Assembly (NCBI RefSeq): GCF_031178445.1
Contig: NZ_JAPSIY010000011.1
Location: forward strand, 24,717 to 88,716
Reading direction: 5' to 3'
Length of the DNA: 64,000 nucleotides
Source of the DNA: Microbacterium sp.
Lineage (GTDB): Bacteria > Actinomycetota > Actinomycetes > Actinomycetales > Microbacteriaceae
Of the stretch, positions 55,630-63,911 are shown one piece after another. Both the position numbers and the translations under genes were made by a program. The notes under the pieces were generated by a model that ran no database searches, was not told the DNA's origin, and saw nothing but the letters and a program-made list of their open reading frames with translations. Positions within the stretch are counted from its first letter, which is position 1. Each line of letters opens with the position of its first letter.

Positions 55630-56337
55630 TCAGAGGTCTTCGACGATCACATCCAGCGCGACCCCCGCGCAGGAGATGCGCGGGAGATCGGCGAGCCTGC
55701 TGCCGCGCACGGAATCGCCGGTGGCGCATCGCGGGTCGGTGGAGACCACGACGCGACCCACTCCGTTGGTCAGGGTGACCTGCTGGCCAAGCGCCGCGAA
55801 CCGCGGAGTGAGTTCGCGCTCGACCTCCGAGACCAGCAGGTCCAGGCCCGCCACGCCGAGATGCGTCCCGTCCGCGATGGCGGGCACGGCGATGGTGATG
55901 GTGTACTCGTCGCTGCACAGGTAGTCGACGTAGGGTCCGGCGACATGCGGCTCGCCTGTCGACATGGGAACGCGGTACCACTCGAGTTCGCTGTAGTCGA
56001 TGTGCTCTTTGTTCACCGACTGCGAGGCGAGCACCAACTGGCGACGTTCCGCGCCCTGCCACCAGGCCAGGTGGCTGTGCGCGTCGGAGAGGACGTCGAT
56101 CGCGGCGATGAATCCCGCGCCGTACACGGGCACGTCCTCGAGGTCGAGCGTGCGCAGCGCATACGGCTCGACGAGGGAGTCCAGCTTGGCGCGGGTGAGG
56201 GCGCCGTCCTGAAGCGCCGTCGCCAGTTCGTGCGACACCGGTTCGATCCAGCTGAGCAGCATCCGGATGGGATCGCCGAAGTACTCCTCGACGATCTTCG
56301 CCGCGGCCGCCGGGGTGGTGGGGGTCCTGGTGCTCAT
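55630..56337 (-). CDS. Stand-alone soluble Cache-domain protein
   Basis: 235 residues, no signal peptide and no membrane helix. The C-terminal half resembles a Cache sensor fold: LEWYRVPMSTGEPHVAGPYVDY, then YTITIAVPAIADGTHLGVAGLDLLVSEVER. Cache domains normally sense amino acids, amines or carboxylates outside the cell as part of receptors; here the domain is alone and predicted cytoplasmic. The Arg of the known amino-acid-binding motif is not evident. ATG behind AGGAGGAC, 34 bases after the FadR-type regulator, so the two are probably one operon. Confidence 0.78.
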   Translation of the reverse strand: MSTRTPTTPAAAAKIVEEYFGDPIRMLLSWIEPVSHELATALQDGALTRAKLDSLVEPYALRTLDLEDVPVYGAGFIAAIDVLSDAHSHLAWWQGAERRQLVLASQSVNKEHIDYSELEWYRVPMSTGEPHVAGPYVDYLCSDEYTITIAVPAIADGTHLGVAGLDLLVSEVERELTPRFAALGQQVTLTNGVGRVVVSTDPRCATGDSVRGSRLADLPRISCAGVALDVIVEDL

Positions 56338-56371
56338 CGCGTCCTCCTGTGCACGTCGATGGGGGTGCCGG

Positions 56372-57181
56372 TCATGGGGATTCCCGGAGGGTGATCTGGA
56401 GCTCGATCAGTGCGTCGATGACCTCGGCGACCATGGCCTCAGTGCGCCGCCCGGCCTCGTCCTGCCTGCCTTCTTCGACGGCGTCGATCACCGCGATGAG
56501 ACTGTCGGCCTGCCGACGCAGCCCCGCAGTGTCGGGTCCTACGAGCCGCAGGTAGGGAGAGAACTCGGCCTGCAGCTTCATCTGCTCCCTGGTGAGCCGG
56601 GCGGACTGACTGAGGGATACGAGCTCCACCTGCACGTCGTCGATCAGACGACGCTGCTGCTCCGGGTCGAGCTCCTCCAGCCGTTCCAGACGGGCGCGCA
56701 CATGGCCTGCCTCGCTCGGGTCCGCTCGGCGAGCGGCCAGCCGCACGGCCGACGCCGTGATCGCCGCATAGTGCGCCCCCATGTCGCGTAGCGCGAGCCG
56801 CGACGTCGTCCGCAGTTCCGCGCGGGTGAACGCCAGCGGATCGGCATCGTCGGCGACGAAGCTGCCGCCGTGGCGGCCGCGCCTCGTCACGATCAAGCCG
56901 CGACCCCGCACGGCCAGCAGTGCTTCACGCACCGTCACAGGCGCGACGCCGAAGCTGCGCGCCAGCTCCGACTCCGAAGGCAGACGCTCTCCCGCGCGCA
57001 GATGTCCGCGGTTGATCGCGTCCACCAGCCGGCGCTCCACCAGTTCGGCGCGCCCCTCATCTCCGATCGGCTGGAAGAGCGCGCCCTGAAGACGGTGGGG
57101 CTGACGAGTGCGTGTCGGCTCGGAGGCCGCTCCGGACGGCGCGCTGGACTCGATCCCGGGCGACGACGTCAGCGAGTCCAT
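56372..57181 (-). CDS. GntR/FadR-type transcriptional regulator
   Basis: 269 residues. Winged helix-turn-helix at about 45-110 (LRAGERLPSESELARSFGVAPVTVREALLAVRGRG split over LPSESELA and VTVREAL), then an all-helical FCD ligand domain. Divergent from the Pot-type ABC operon, which is probably its target. AAGAAT lies 6 bases before the ATG, a weak leaderless promoter. The ligand is unknown; FCD domains usually bind small carboxylates. Confidence 0.9.
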   Translation of the reverse strand: MDSLTSSPGIESSAPSGAASEPTRTRQPHRLQGALFQPIGDEGRAELVERRLVDAINRGHLRAGERLPSESELARSFGVAPVTVREALLAVRGRGLIVTRRGRHGGSFVADDADPLAFTRAELRTTSRLALRDMGAHYAAITASAVRLAARRADPSEAGHVRARLERLEELDPEQQRRLIDDVQVELVSLSQSARLTREQMKLQAEFSPYLRLVGPDTAGLRRQADSLIAVIDAVEEGRQDEAGRRTEAMVAEVIDALIELQITLRESP

Positions 57182-57220
57182 GTGGGGATTCTTTCATCTC
57201 GAGCACGTCATTGCGAGCAC

Positions 57221-57258
57221 TTGAAATATGTCCTACGGTTTTATATGTTTACGAAACC
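57221..57258 (+). promoter_or_regulatory. Promoter and candidate operator of the ABC transporter operon
   Basis: TTGAAA (57221-57226), 17 bases, TATGTT (57244-57249): the only well-formed -35/-10 pair found here. ATATGT occurs twice as a direct repeat 17 bases apart (57226 and 57243), and GGTTT / AAACC (57238-57242, 57254-57258) forms an inverted repeat over the -10. AT-rich for this genome. Confidence 0.6.
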
Positions 57259-57291
57259 TTCCTAGTTCGATGAGGATCGAGGAGCACGAAC

Positions 57292-58362
57292 ATGACGCTT
57301 GCCGCACGCACCGCACCGTCGGCGACCGAGCACACCGCCCGCGCGGGCAGCGTGTCGTTGCGGGGGCTGACCAAGTCCTTCGGGGAGTTCACCGCCGTTC
57401 GTGAGCTCGACCTGGACGTGGCGCCGGGCGAGTTCCTGTCGATGCTCGGTCCGTCGGGCTCGGGTAAGACGACGGTGCTCCGCGTCATCGCGGGCTTCGA
57501 GGACGCGACCTCTGGCAGTGTGCTGCTGTCGGGCAAGGATGTCACCCGTACGCCGCCGCACTCTCGTGACGTCAACACCGTCTTCCAGGACTACGCGCTG
57601 TTCCCGCACCTGAGCATCGCCGAGAACGTCGGCTACGGACTGCGGGTGCGGGGCACCTCGAAAGCGGCTCGCGGGGAGCAGGTGTCTGAATCACTGCGCC
57701 GCGTCCGTCTCGACCACGTCGCGGACAGGTTGCCCCACCAGCTCTCCGGAGGGCAGCGGCAGCGTATCGCTCTGGCGAGAGCGCTGATCCTTCGCCCGCA
57801 GGTGCTGCTGCTCGACGAACCGCTCGGTGCGCTCGACAAGCAGCTCCGCGAACAGATGCAGATCGAGCTCAAGCAGATCCAGCGCGAAGTCGGCATCACC
57901 TTCATCTTCGTCACTCACGATCAGGAGGAGGCGCTCACCCTGAGCGATCGGGTGGCAGTGTTCAACAACGGACGCATCGAGCAGGTCGGCAGCGCCCGCG
58001 AGGTGTACGAGGATCCGCAGACCGAGTTCGTCGCCCGGTTCCTCGGCCTGTCCAACCTCATCGAGGGCGATCTCGCCGACGAGCTCACCGGCGACCGGCG
58101 CACCATGAGCATCCGCCCGGAGCGCGTGCGGCTGCAGGCGCCGTCCGATCCCCTGGCAGATGGAGACGTCGGGCTTCTCGGAGCCGTCAAGGAGATCGTC
58201 TACACCGGCCCGGCGACCCGCTACCTCATCGCGGCCGACGCCGGCATGGACCTCATCGCCGAACGCCCCAACTCCGACCGGCCCGCGCAGCAGCATGTCC
58301 TGCGGCGCGGAGACCACGTGCGCGCCGTGTGGACCCCCTTGCACGCCGCGCGACTCCCCTGA
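57292..58362 (+). CDS. ABC transporter ATP-binding protein, spermidine/putrescine type
   Basis: 356 residues, PotA-like. Walker A GPSGSGKT at 53-60, Q-loop QDYALFPHL, signature LSGGQRQRIALARAL, Walker B VLLLDEPLGALD and switch THDQEEALTLSD, then a C-terminal TOBE domain (SIRPERVRLQ ...). First gene of a four-gene operon with binding protein and two permeases. Shine-Dalgarno GAGGAG. Confidence 0.94.
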   Translation: MTLAARTAPSATEHTARAGSVSLRGLTKSFGEFTAVRELDLDVAPGEFLSMLGPSGSGKTTVLRVIAGFEDATSGSVLLSGKDVTRTPPHSRDVNTVFQDYALFPHLSIAENVGYGLRVRGTSKAARGEQVSESLRRVRLDHVADRLPHQLSGGQRQRIALARALILRPQVLLLDEPLGALDKQLREQMQIELKQIQREVGITFIFVTHDQEEALTLSDRVAVFNNGRIEQVGSAREVYEDPQTEFVARFLGLSNLIEGDLADELTGDRRTMSIRPERVRLQAPSDPLADGDVGLLGAVKEIVYTGPATRYLIAADAGMDLIAERPNSDRPAQQHVLRRGDHVRAVWTPLHAARLP

Positions 58363-58400
58363 ACCCAGCCGAAATCCGCAGATCACGAAGGAGCGATCCC

Positions 58401-59588
58401 ATGCGAAAGAAGATCCTGGCCACCACGGCGGTGGCCGCAGCAGCAATCCTCACCCTGTCCGGCTGTTCCGGGGCGGGTGCGCCCGCGGCCGGAGGCGGCG
58501 ACGGACAGCTCGAGATCGACGTGCCCGACATCCCGATGATGGAGGAGCTCGGAGAGAACGAGGGCGAGGTGAACATCATCGCCTGGTCGGGCTTCGTGGA
58601 GCCCGCATGGAGCGACGAGTTCACGGAGATGACCGGATGCACGGTCAATCGCCGCGTGGCCGGCACCAGCGACGAGATGGTCCAGCTGATGCGCACGGGC
58701 GATTACGATCTGGTCTCTGCATCCGGCGACGCCAGCCTGCGGTTGATCGCCGGTGGTGACGTCCAGCCTCTGAACCTCGATCTGATCCCCAACTTCGGCG
58801 ATGACATCGTCGAAGGGATGAAGGGGCAGATCTACGACACCATCAACGGCCAGTCCTACGGCATCCCTATCGGACGCGGGGCGAACATCCTGCAGTACAA
58901 CAGCGACGTGGTCACCGAGGAGCCGACCAGCTGGGATGTCGCCTGGGAGAAGGACAGCCCGTACGCGGGCAAGGTCATCGCGTACGACGCGCCCATCTAC
59001 ATCGCCGACGCTGCGGTGTACCTGATGGCGCACGAGCCGGAGCTCGGCATCAAGAACCCGTACGCGCTCGACCAGAAGCAGCTGGACGCCGCTGTCGACC
59101 TGCTCAAGCAGCAGAACGAGATCGTCTCCGAGTACTGGGCCGATCCGGCCGCGCAGATCACGTCGTTCGCGGGAGGCACGACCGTCGTCGGCACGTCGTG
59201 GGAGGTGCTGCGCAAGCTCACGGAGGACGAGAAGTTCAAGAGCGTGCTGCCTGAGGAGGGCTCGACCGGATGGTCCGACGCCTGGATGCTGGCCGTGGAG
59301 TCGAAGAACCCCAACTGCGCGTACGCGTGGATGGACTACGCCTCCTCTCCTGATGTGAACGGCGCGATCGCCATGAACTTCGGCATGGCGCCGGCGAACG
59401 CCGCGTTCTGCGAGACGAGTGACGAGGCCAAGGCTCACTGCGAGTACTACAACGCCACGAACGAGGAGTACTTCAAGAAGGTGTGGTTCTGGACCACCCC
59501 GATCGAGCAGTGCATCGACGGCCGAACCGACGTCACCTGCACCAACTTCCAGCAGTGGACCGACGCCTGGTTGTCCGTCAAGGGCTGA
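58401..59588 (+). CDS. ABC transporter substrate-binding lipoprotein, PotD/YdcS type
   Basis: 395 residues. Signal peptide MRKKILATTAVAAAAILTL with lipobox LSGC, Cys22. The mature part begins INIIAWSGFVEPAW-like (VNIIAWSGFVEPAW) as in YdcS/PotD proteins, and ends with QCIDGRTDVTCTNFQQW. Six cysteines in the last third (NPNCAYAW, AFCETSDEAKAHCEYY, QCIDG, VTCTN) could form disulphides. Ligand probably a polyamine or related amine. ATG 58401 follows AAGGAG. Confidence 0.92.
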   Translation: MRKKILATTAVAAAAILTLSGCSGAGAPAAGGGDGQLEIDVPDIPMMEELGENEGEVNIIAWSGFVEPAWSDEFTEMTGCTVNRRVAGTSDEMVQLMRTGDYDLVSASGDASLRLIAGGDVQPLNLDLIPNFGDDIVEGMKGQIYDTINGQSYGIPIGRGANILQYNSDVVTEEPTSWDVAWEKDSPYAGKVIAYDAPIYIADAAVYLMAHEPELGIKNPYALDQKQLDAAVDLLKQQNEIVSEYWADPAAQITSFAGGTTVVGTSWEVLRKLTEDEKFKSVLPEEGSTGWSDAWMLAVESKNPNCAYAWMDYASSPDVNGAIAMNFGMAPANAAFCETSDEAKAHCEYYNATNEEYFKKVWFWTTPIEQCIDGRTDVTCTNFQQWTDAWLSVKG

Positions 59589-59598
59589 CCTCCACACC

Positions 59599-59634
59599 GT
59601 CCGGGGCGCGGACCGCCAGGCTCGCGCCCCGGAC
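59599..59634 (+). other. Hairpin between binding-protein and permease genes
   Basis: GTCCGGGGCGCG and CGCGCCCCGGAC, a perfect 12-bp stem with a 12-base loop, no T-tract. Such structures after binding-protein genes usually protect the upstream mRNA and reduce permease expression. Confidence 0.7.
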
Positions 59635-59660
59635 ACCGACTCGACCACGACAGGATCGAC

Positions 59661-60488
59661 ATGAAGCGCCGCGCACGGATCGCGGGCCTGCTGGCCCTGC
59701 CGATGACCTGGCTCATCGGCATCTACATCTTCTCGCTCGTGATGCTGCTGATCACCGCCTTCTGGGTGACCGACCCGTTCACTTCCAAGGTGAAGCCCGG
59801 CTTCACGATGCGCAACTTCGAACAGCTCGTCGCCAATCCGGCGTACCTGTCGACGTCCCTTCGCACACTGGGGATCGCCCTGGGAGTGACGGCCCTCGCG
59901 ATCGTGATCTCGGTGCCGCTGGGCATCTTCATGGCGAAGGTCGCCTCGCCGTGGCTGCGTGCCGTGCTCGCCGTGTCCATCACCCTCCCGCTGTGGGCCG
60001 GATACCTGGTGAAGGTGCTCGCCATGCGCATCACTTTCACCCAGGAGGGCTTCTTCAACTGGATGCTCTCGCCGCTGGGCATCGAAGGCCCAGGCTTCGC
60101 GCTCGTCACGGTGGTGCTGACTCTGACCTACCTGTGGCTGCCGTACATGGCGGTGCCGGTGTACACCGCGATCCGCCAGTTGCCCCCGAACCTCTTCGAT
60201 GCCTCGGCCGATCTCGGAGCCGGATCGTGGCGCACCGTCCGCACCGTCGTGCTGCCCCTGATCAGGCCGGCGATCATCGCCGGCTCCGTGTTCACGTTCT
60301 CGCTGAGCCTCGGCGACTATCTGGTGGCCAAGTTCGTCGGCGGGGACACGCAGATGATCGGAAGCGTGATCGCCTCGAACATCAACCTCAACCCCCCGCT
60401 CGCCGCCGCCTTCTCACTCGTGCCGATCGCCTTCGTCGTCGTCTATCTGGTGAGCGTGCAGCGCACCGGCGCCCTGGAAAGGATGTGA
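59661..60488 (+). CDS. ABC transporter permease, PotB type
   Basis: 275 residues, six transmembrane helices. The cytoplasmic EAA-like loop is DASADLGAGSWRTVRTVVLPLIRP, matching the PotB pattern. Follows the binding protein after a hairpin and precedes PotC by 7 bases. Confidence 0.93.
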   Translation: MKRRARIAGLLALPMTWLIGIYIFSLVMLLITAFWVTDPFTSKVKPGFTMRNFEQLVANPAYLSTSLRTLGIALGVTALAIVISVPLGIFMAKVASPWLRAVLAVSITLPLWAGYLVKVLAMRITFTQEGFFNWMLSPLGIEGPGFALVTVVLTLTYLWLPYMAVPVYTAIRQLPPNLFDASADLGAGSWRTVRTVVLPLIRPAIIAGSVFTFSLSLGDYLVAKFVGGDTQMIGSVIASNINLNPPLAAAFSLVPIAFVVVYLVSVQRTGALERM

Positions 60489-60495
60489 GCGCACC

Positions 60496-61311
60496 ATGTT
60501 GAGACTCTCGCGCACCTCGAAGCTCGTCCTCGGGGCGATCGTCGCGGTCATCCTCGCCTTCATGTACGTCCCGCTGATGCTGGTGATCCTCAACTCGTTC
60601 AACGCCGCCCGCATCGCCAGCTGGCCCGTGGCGGGCTTCTCGCTCGAGTGGTGGGGGAAGGCGTTCACCAGCCGCCCCGTCCGCGATGCGCTGCTGAACT
60701 CGGTGCTCGTCGCGGCCGGTGCCACCGTCATCGCGGTGGTGCTCGGCACCCTGGTCGCCTTCGCGCTGCAGCGGTACCGCTTCTTCGGTCAGCGCACCGT
60801 GAACCTTCTCGTGGTGCTGCCCATCGCGCTGCCGGGAATCGTCACCGGTGTGGCGCTGAACAACACCTACAACCAGATGCTGGAGCCGATCGGCATCCAG
60901 GTCGGCTTCTACGGCATGATCATCGCGCACGGCACCTTCTGCATCGTCATGGTCTTCAACAACGTGCTGGCGAGGCTGCGTCGCCTGAATCCCAGCATCG
61001 AGGAGGCGTCGAAGGATCTCGGAGCCACCCCGTGGCAGACCTTCCGGCTCGTCACCTTTCCGCAGTTCCGCAGCGCGCTCGTCGCCGGCGCGATCCTCGC
61101 CTTCGCGCTCAGCTTCGACGAGGTGTACGTGACGATCTTCACCGCGCCGCCCGGTGTCGACACCCTGCCGCTGTGGATCATGAACCAGATGGCCAGGCCC
61201 AACGAGGCGAACGTCGTGAACGTCGTCGCCACGATCGTGATCCTGGCATCGTTCATCCCGGTGTGGGTGTCGCAGCGTCTGGCCAGAGACGTCAGTGAGC
61301 GTGACGGCTGA
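60496..61311 (+). CDS. ABC transporter permease, PotC type
   Basis: 271 residues, six helices. The EAA-like loop is EEASKDLGATPWQTFRLVTFPQFR, and VPLMLVILNSFN near the start is typical of PotC. Partner of the PotB-type permease; last gene of the transporter operon. Confidence 0.93.
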   Translation: MLRLSRTSKLVLGAIVAVILAFMYVPLMLVILNSFNAARIASWPVAGFSLEWWGKAFTSRPVRDALLNSVLVAAGATVIAVVLGTLVAFALQRYRFFGQRTVNLLVVLPIALPGIVTGVALNNTYNQMLEPIGIQVGFYGMIIAHGTFCIVMVFNNVLARLRRLNPSIEEASKDLGATPWQTFRLVTFPQFRSALVAGAILAFALSFDEVYVTIFTAPPGVDTLPLWIMNQMARPNEANVVNVVATIVILASFIPVWVSQRLARDVSERDG

Positions 61312-61372
61312 TTTCGCCCTCAGCGGAGCGGCTGCGTTGACCACGGACTACGACCTCGGGTTGGATGTACCC

Positions 61373-61741
61373 ATGACTGAACGCACGAAGCCCGAGTTCG
61401 ACGCCCCGACCGGTCCCGCGCCCGCGGAGCTCGTCATCCGCGACATCATCACCGGCGACGGTGACGAGGCCAAGCCCGGCGACACTGTCACCGTGCACTA
61501 TGCCGGTGTCGAATTCGACTCGGGCGAGGAGTTCGACTCCTCGTGGGGTCGCGGCGAGACCATCCAGTTCCCGTTGCGCGGGCTCATCCAGGGGTGGCAG
61601 GACGGCATCCCGGGAATGAAGGTCGGCGGAAGGCGAGAGCTCGTCATCCCGCCGCACCTGGCTTATGGCCCCGCAGGCGCAGGCCACTTCCTGTCGGGCA
61701 AGACGCTGATCTTCATCATCGACCTGGTCGCCGTGGGCTGA
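61373..61741 (+). CDS. FKBP-type peptidyl-prolyl cis-trans isomerase
   Basis: 122 residues, a single FKBP domain without signal peptide. Motifs: VTVHYAGVEFDSGEEFDSSW, GLIQGWQDGIPGMKVGGRR, LVIPPHLAYGPAGAG. The ATG at 61373 is 6 bases after TTGGAT, a weak leaderless -10; the open frame upstream of it overlaps the permease and is not credible. Cytoplasmic folding catalyst. Confidence 0.93.
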   Translation: MTERTKPEFDAPTGPAPAELVIRDIITGDGDEAKPGDTVTVHYAGVEFDSGEEFDSSWGRGETIQFPLRGLIQGWQDGIPGMKVGGRRELVIPPHLAYGPAGAGHFLSGKTLIFIIDLVAVG

Positions 61742-61768
61742 TCGGTCGCCGTCGGCAAAGCGTCTCCG

Positions 61769-61804
61769 AGCCCCCGTCCGCACTTCGCGGACGGGGGCTT
61801 TTCG
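61769..61804 (+). terminator. FKBP gene terminator
   Basis: AGCCCCCGTCCGC, loop ACTTC, GCGGACGGGGGCT, then TTTCGC. The best canonical intrinsic terminator in the window. Confidence 0.93.
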
Positions 61805-61816
61805 CAACCCGGGAAT

Positions 61817-61837
61817 ATATGCATCTGCATGTAAGTT
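61817..61837 (+). promoter_or_regulatory. Candidate operator and -10 for the YceI gene
   Basis: Near-palindrome ATATGCA TC TGCATGT (61817-61832; 6 of 7 positions pair) running into TAAGTT (61832-61837), a TANNNT hexamer. Leader of about 43 nt with GAGGAG. The ATGCAT-like palindrome over a promoter would suit a MarR-type repressor, which is not encoded here. Confidence 0.5.
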
Positions 61838-61886
61838 GGGACTCTGTGTGCAGCAGGATGCGGCACCGAGTTCTGAGGAGAAACAC

Positions 61887-62435
61887 ATGTCGATCGAGAT
61901 TCCCGGCTACCGTCCCGGCACCTGGGTACTGGACCCTTCGCACAGCGAGGTCACCTTCAGCGTGCGCCACATGATGATCTCGAAGGTGCGAGGCACCTTC
62001 GGGATCAAGGAGGCGACGCTGGTCGCGCCCGAGAACCCGCTCGAAGCCAAGGTCGAGGCGAAGGTCGATGTGACATCCGTCGACACCAACGACAAGAACC
62101 GCGACGCGCATCTGCGTTCCGCCGACTTCTTCGACGTCGAGAACCACCCCACCATGACGTTCGTCTCCACAGGCACACGCGTCCAGGGCGGCGACTTCTT
62201 CGTCGACGGAGATCTGACGATCCGCGGCATCACCAAGCCGGTGAGCTTCGAGTTCGACTTCGGCGGCTTCGGGCAGGACCCGTACGGCAACTACAAGGCG
62301 GGCGCTTCGGCGACCACCGTCATCAACCGCGAGGACTTCGGGCTGACCTGGAACGCCGCGCTCGAGACCGGCGGCGTGCTCGTCGGCAAGGAGATCACGA
62401 TCGGACTCGACCTGCAGGGTGCGCTGCGGTCCTGA
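61887..62435 (+). CDS. YceI family polyisoprenoid-binding-like protein
   Basis: 182 residues, lipocalin-like YceI barrel. Blocks: GTWVLDPSHSEVTFSVRHMM, VRGTFG, RDAHLRSADFFDVENHPTMTF, GDLTIRGITKPV. No signal peptide, unlike periplasmic YceI of Gram-negatives, so this is a cytoplasmic actinobacterial form. Members bind isoprenoid quinone-like lipids in some structures; function here is open. ATG 61887 follows GAGGAG. Confidence 0.92.
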   Translation: MSIEIPGYRPGTWVLDPSHSEVTFSVRHMMISKVRGTFGIKEATLVAPENPLEAKVEAKVDVTSVDTNDKNRDAHLRSADFFDVENHPTMTFVSTGTRVQGGDFFVDGDLTIRGITKPVSFEFDFGGFGQDPYGNYKAGASATTVINREDFGLTWNAALETGGVLVGKEITIGLDLQGALRS

Positions 62436-62445
62436 ATCCGGCGCC

Positions 62446-62475
62446 GGATCCCGGGCCCGTCAGGGCTCGGGATCC
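62446..62475. terminator. Bidirectional terminator between YceI and MFS genes
   Basis: GGATCCCGGGCCC, GTCA, GGGCTCGGGATCC: a 13-bp stem with one G-U pair; it contains the stop codon of the convergent MFS gene. Confidence 0.75.
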
Positions 62476-63752
62476 AGCGCGTCGTAATCGCGGAAACGCG
62501 GCGTGAGCCGCGCGAGCACCGCGGCGATGCCGATCACCAGGAACCCGCCGAGCAGGGGAGGGAACCACAGTGACGTCAACGTGGCCAGGCTTCCGGCGTA
62601 CAGCGCGCCGACGCGAGGGCCCCCGGCCACCACGATGATGAACACTCCTTGCAGCCGGCCCCGTATCGCATCCGGCACCGCGGCCTGCATCATGGTGTTG
62701 CGGTATATGGAGCTGATGTTGTCGCAGGCGCCTGAGAGCGCGAGCGCGACGCACGCGGCGCCGATCAGTGCGAGATTCGGTGAACCCTCTGAGGCCGGCG
62801 GGAGGAACACGCCGGCCAGCAGCACACATCCGAACAGGGCGACGGCGGCGCCATAGGCCTGGACCGCACGGGCGATGCCCCGCCCATGCCAGCGATACTG
62901 CACGACGCGACCGGAGAACAGGCTCGATCCGAACGTGCCGACGGCCACCGCTGCCGTGAGCACCCCGGTCGTGATCGCTCCGCCGCCGAGCAGTACGGTG
63001 CCGAGCGCCGGGAACAGCGCCAGCGGCTGTCCGAATGTCATCGCGGTGATGTCCATGAGGTACTGCATGCGGATGTTTCCCGCTCGTCGCAGGAACCGCC
63101 ATCCGTCGACCAGTGAGGCGAGGCCGGGGCGCACGATGTCGCCCTCCGGCCGCAGCGACGGCAGAGTCAACAGCCCGAGGAACATCGACAGCATCAGCAC
63201 GACGTCGATCGTGTATGTCCAGCCGAATCCCGTGAGCGCGACCAGCATCCCGGCGACTGCCGGGCCCACCATGACGGTCAAGCCGAACGAGATGCCGTTG
63301 AGCGCGGAGGCGGCGGCCAGCTGGTCACGTGGAATCAGCCGCGGCACGATCGCGGTTCGCGTCGCCATGCCGACAGAGTTGGCGGCCGCGATGATCATGC
63401 TCAGCGCGTAGAGCCACCAGATCGTCTCGGTGCGCGTCCAGGTGAGTCCGGCGAGCAGTGCTGTCGAGGCGAACGCGACGGATGCCGAGACGAGTGCGAC
63501 CCTGCGCCGATCGAACGCGTCGGCGAGCATGCCGCCGTAGAGTCCGGCGAGGATCATCGGCACGAGTCCGGCGACCGCGATCATCGACACGGCGAACGTG
63601 CTCGCCGTGAGCTCGAACACGTGCAGCATGACCGTGACGATCGTCAGCTGGCCGCCGATCCCGGCCAGGGAGGAACCGATCCACATCCGCGCGAAGGCGG
63701 GCGATGACCGCAGAGGAGAGATGTCGATCAGGTGGCCGCGAGAGAACTGCAC
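62460..63752 (-). CDS. MFS transporter (drug/siderophore exporter type)
   Basis: 430 residues, about twelve transmembrane helices in two bundles. The loop after helix 2, [18 protein letters not shown], is the MFS G-x-x-x-D-R-x-x-R signature of the EntS-like/DHA group; helix 5 region has [16 protein letters not shown]. Export of a small molecule is likely, substrate unknown. GTG 63752 lies 6 bases after TAGCCT, which selects this start. Confidence 0.9.
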   Translation of the reverse strand: MQFSRGHLIDISPLRSSPAFARMWIGSSLAGIGGQLTIVTVMLHVFELTASTFAVSMIAVAGLVPMILAGLYGGMLADAFDRRRVALVSASVAFASTALLAGLTWTRTETIWWLYALSMIIAAANSVGMATRTAIVPRLIPRDQLAAASALNGISFGLTVMVGPAVAGMLVALTGFGWTYTIDVVLMLSMFLGLLTLPSLRPEGDIVRPGLASLVDGWRFLRRAGNIRMQYLMDITAMTFGQPLALFPALGTVLLGGGAITTGVLTAAVAVGTFGSSLFSGRVVQYRWHGRGIARAVQAYGAAVALFGCVLLAGVFLPPASEGSPNLALIGAACVALALSGACDNISSIYRNTMMQAAVPDAIRGRLQGVFIIVVAGGPRVGALYAGSLATLTSLWFPPLLGGFLVIGIAAVLARLTPRFRDYDALDPEP

Positions 63753-63758
63753 CCACTG

Positions 63759-63764
63759 AGGCTA
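63759..63764 (-). promoter_or_regulatory. Leaderless -10 (TAGCCT) for the MFS gene
   Basis: TAGCCT, CAGTGG, GTG on the minus strand. Confidence 0.55.
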
Positions 63765-63814
63765 CCGAGTGATCGGCGGCGCGGAGCCGGTCGAGCGGAG
63801 CGCTCGGCGCCTGG

Positions 63815-63820
63815 TAGACT
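63815..63820 (+). promoter_or_regulatory. Extended -10 (TGG-TAGACT) for rpsO
   Basis: TGG followed by TAGACT, 91 bases before the rpsO ATG. The implied leader of about 85 nt is long compared with neighbours and could carry an S15 autoregulatory structure; I cannot fold it reliably by eye. Confidence 0.5.
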
Positions 63821-63911
63821 GTTTCGGTTGCCGTTTGATCGGCCGCGGATAAAGAGAGCCTGCGCATCCGGCGTCGGGCACCGCGCAACAAGCAGAGAGG
63901 GGATCGAATCT

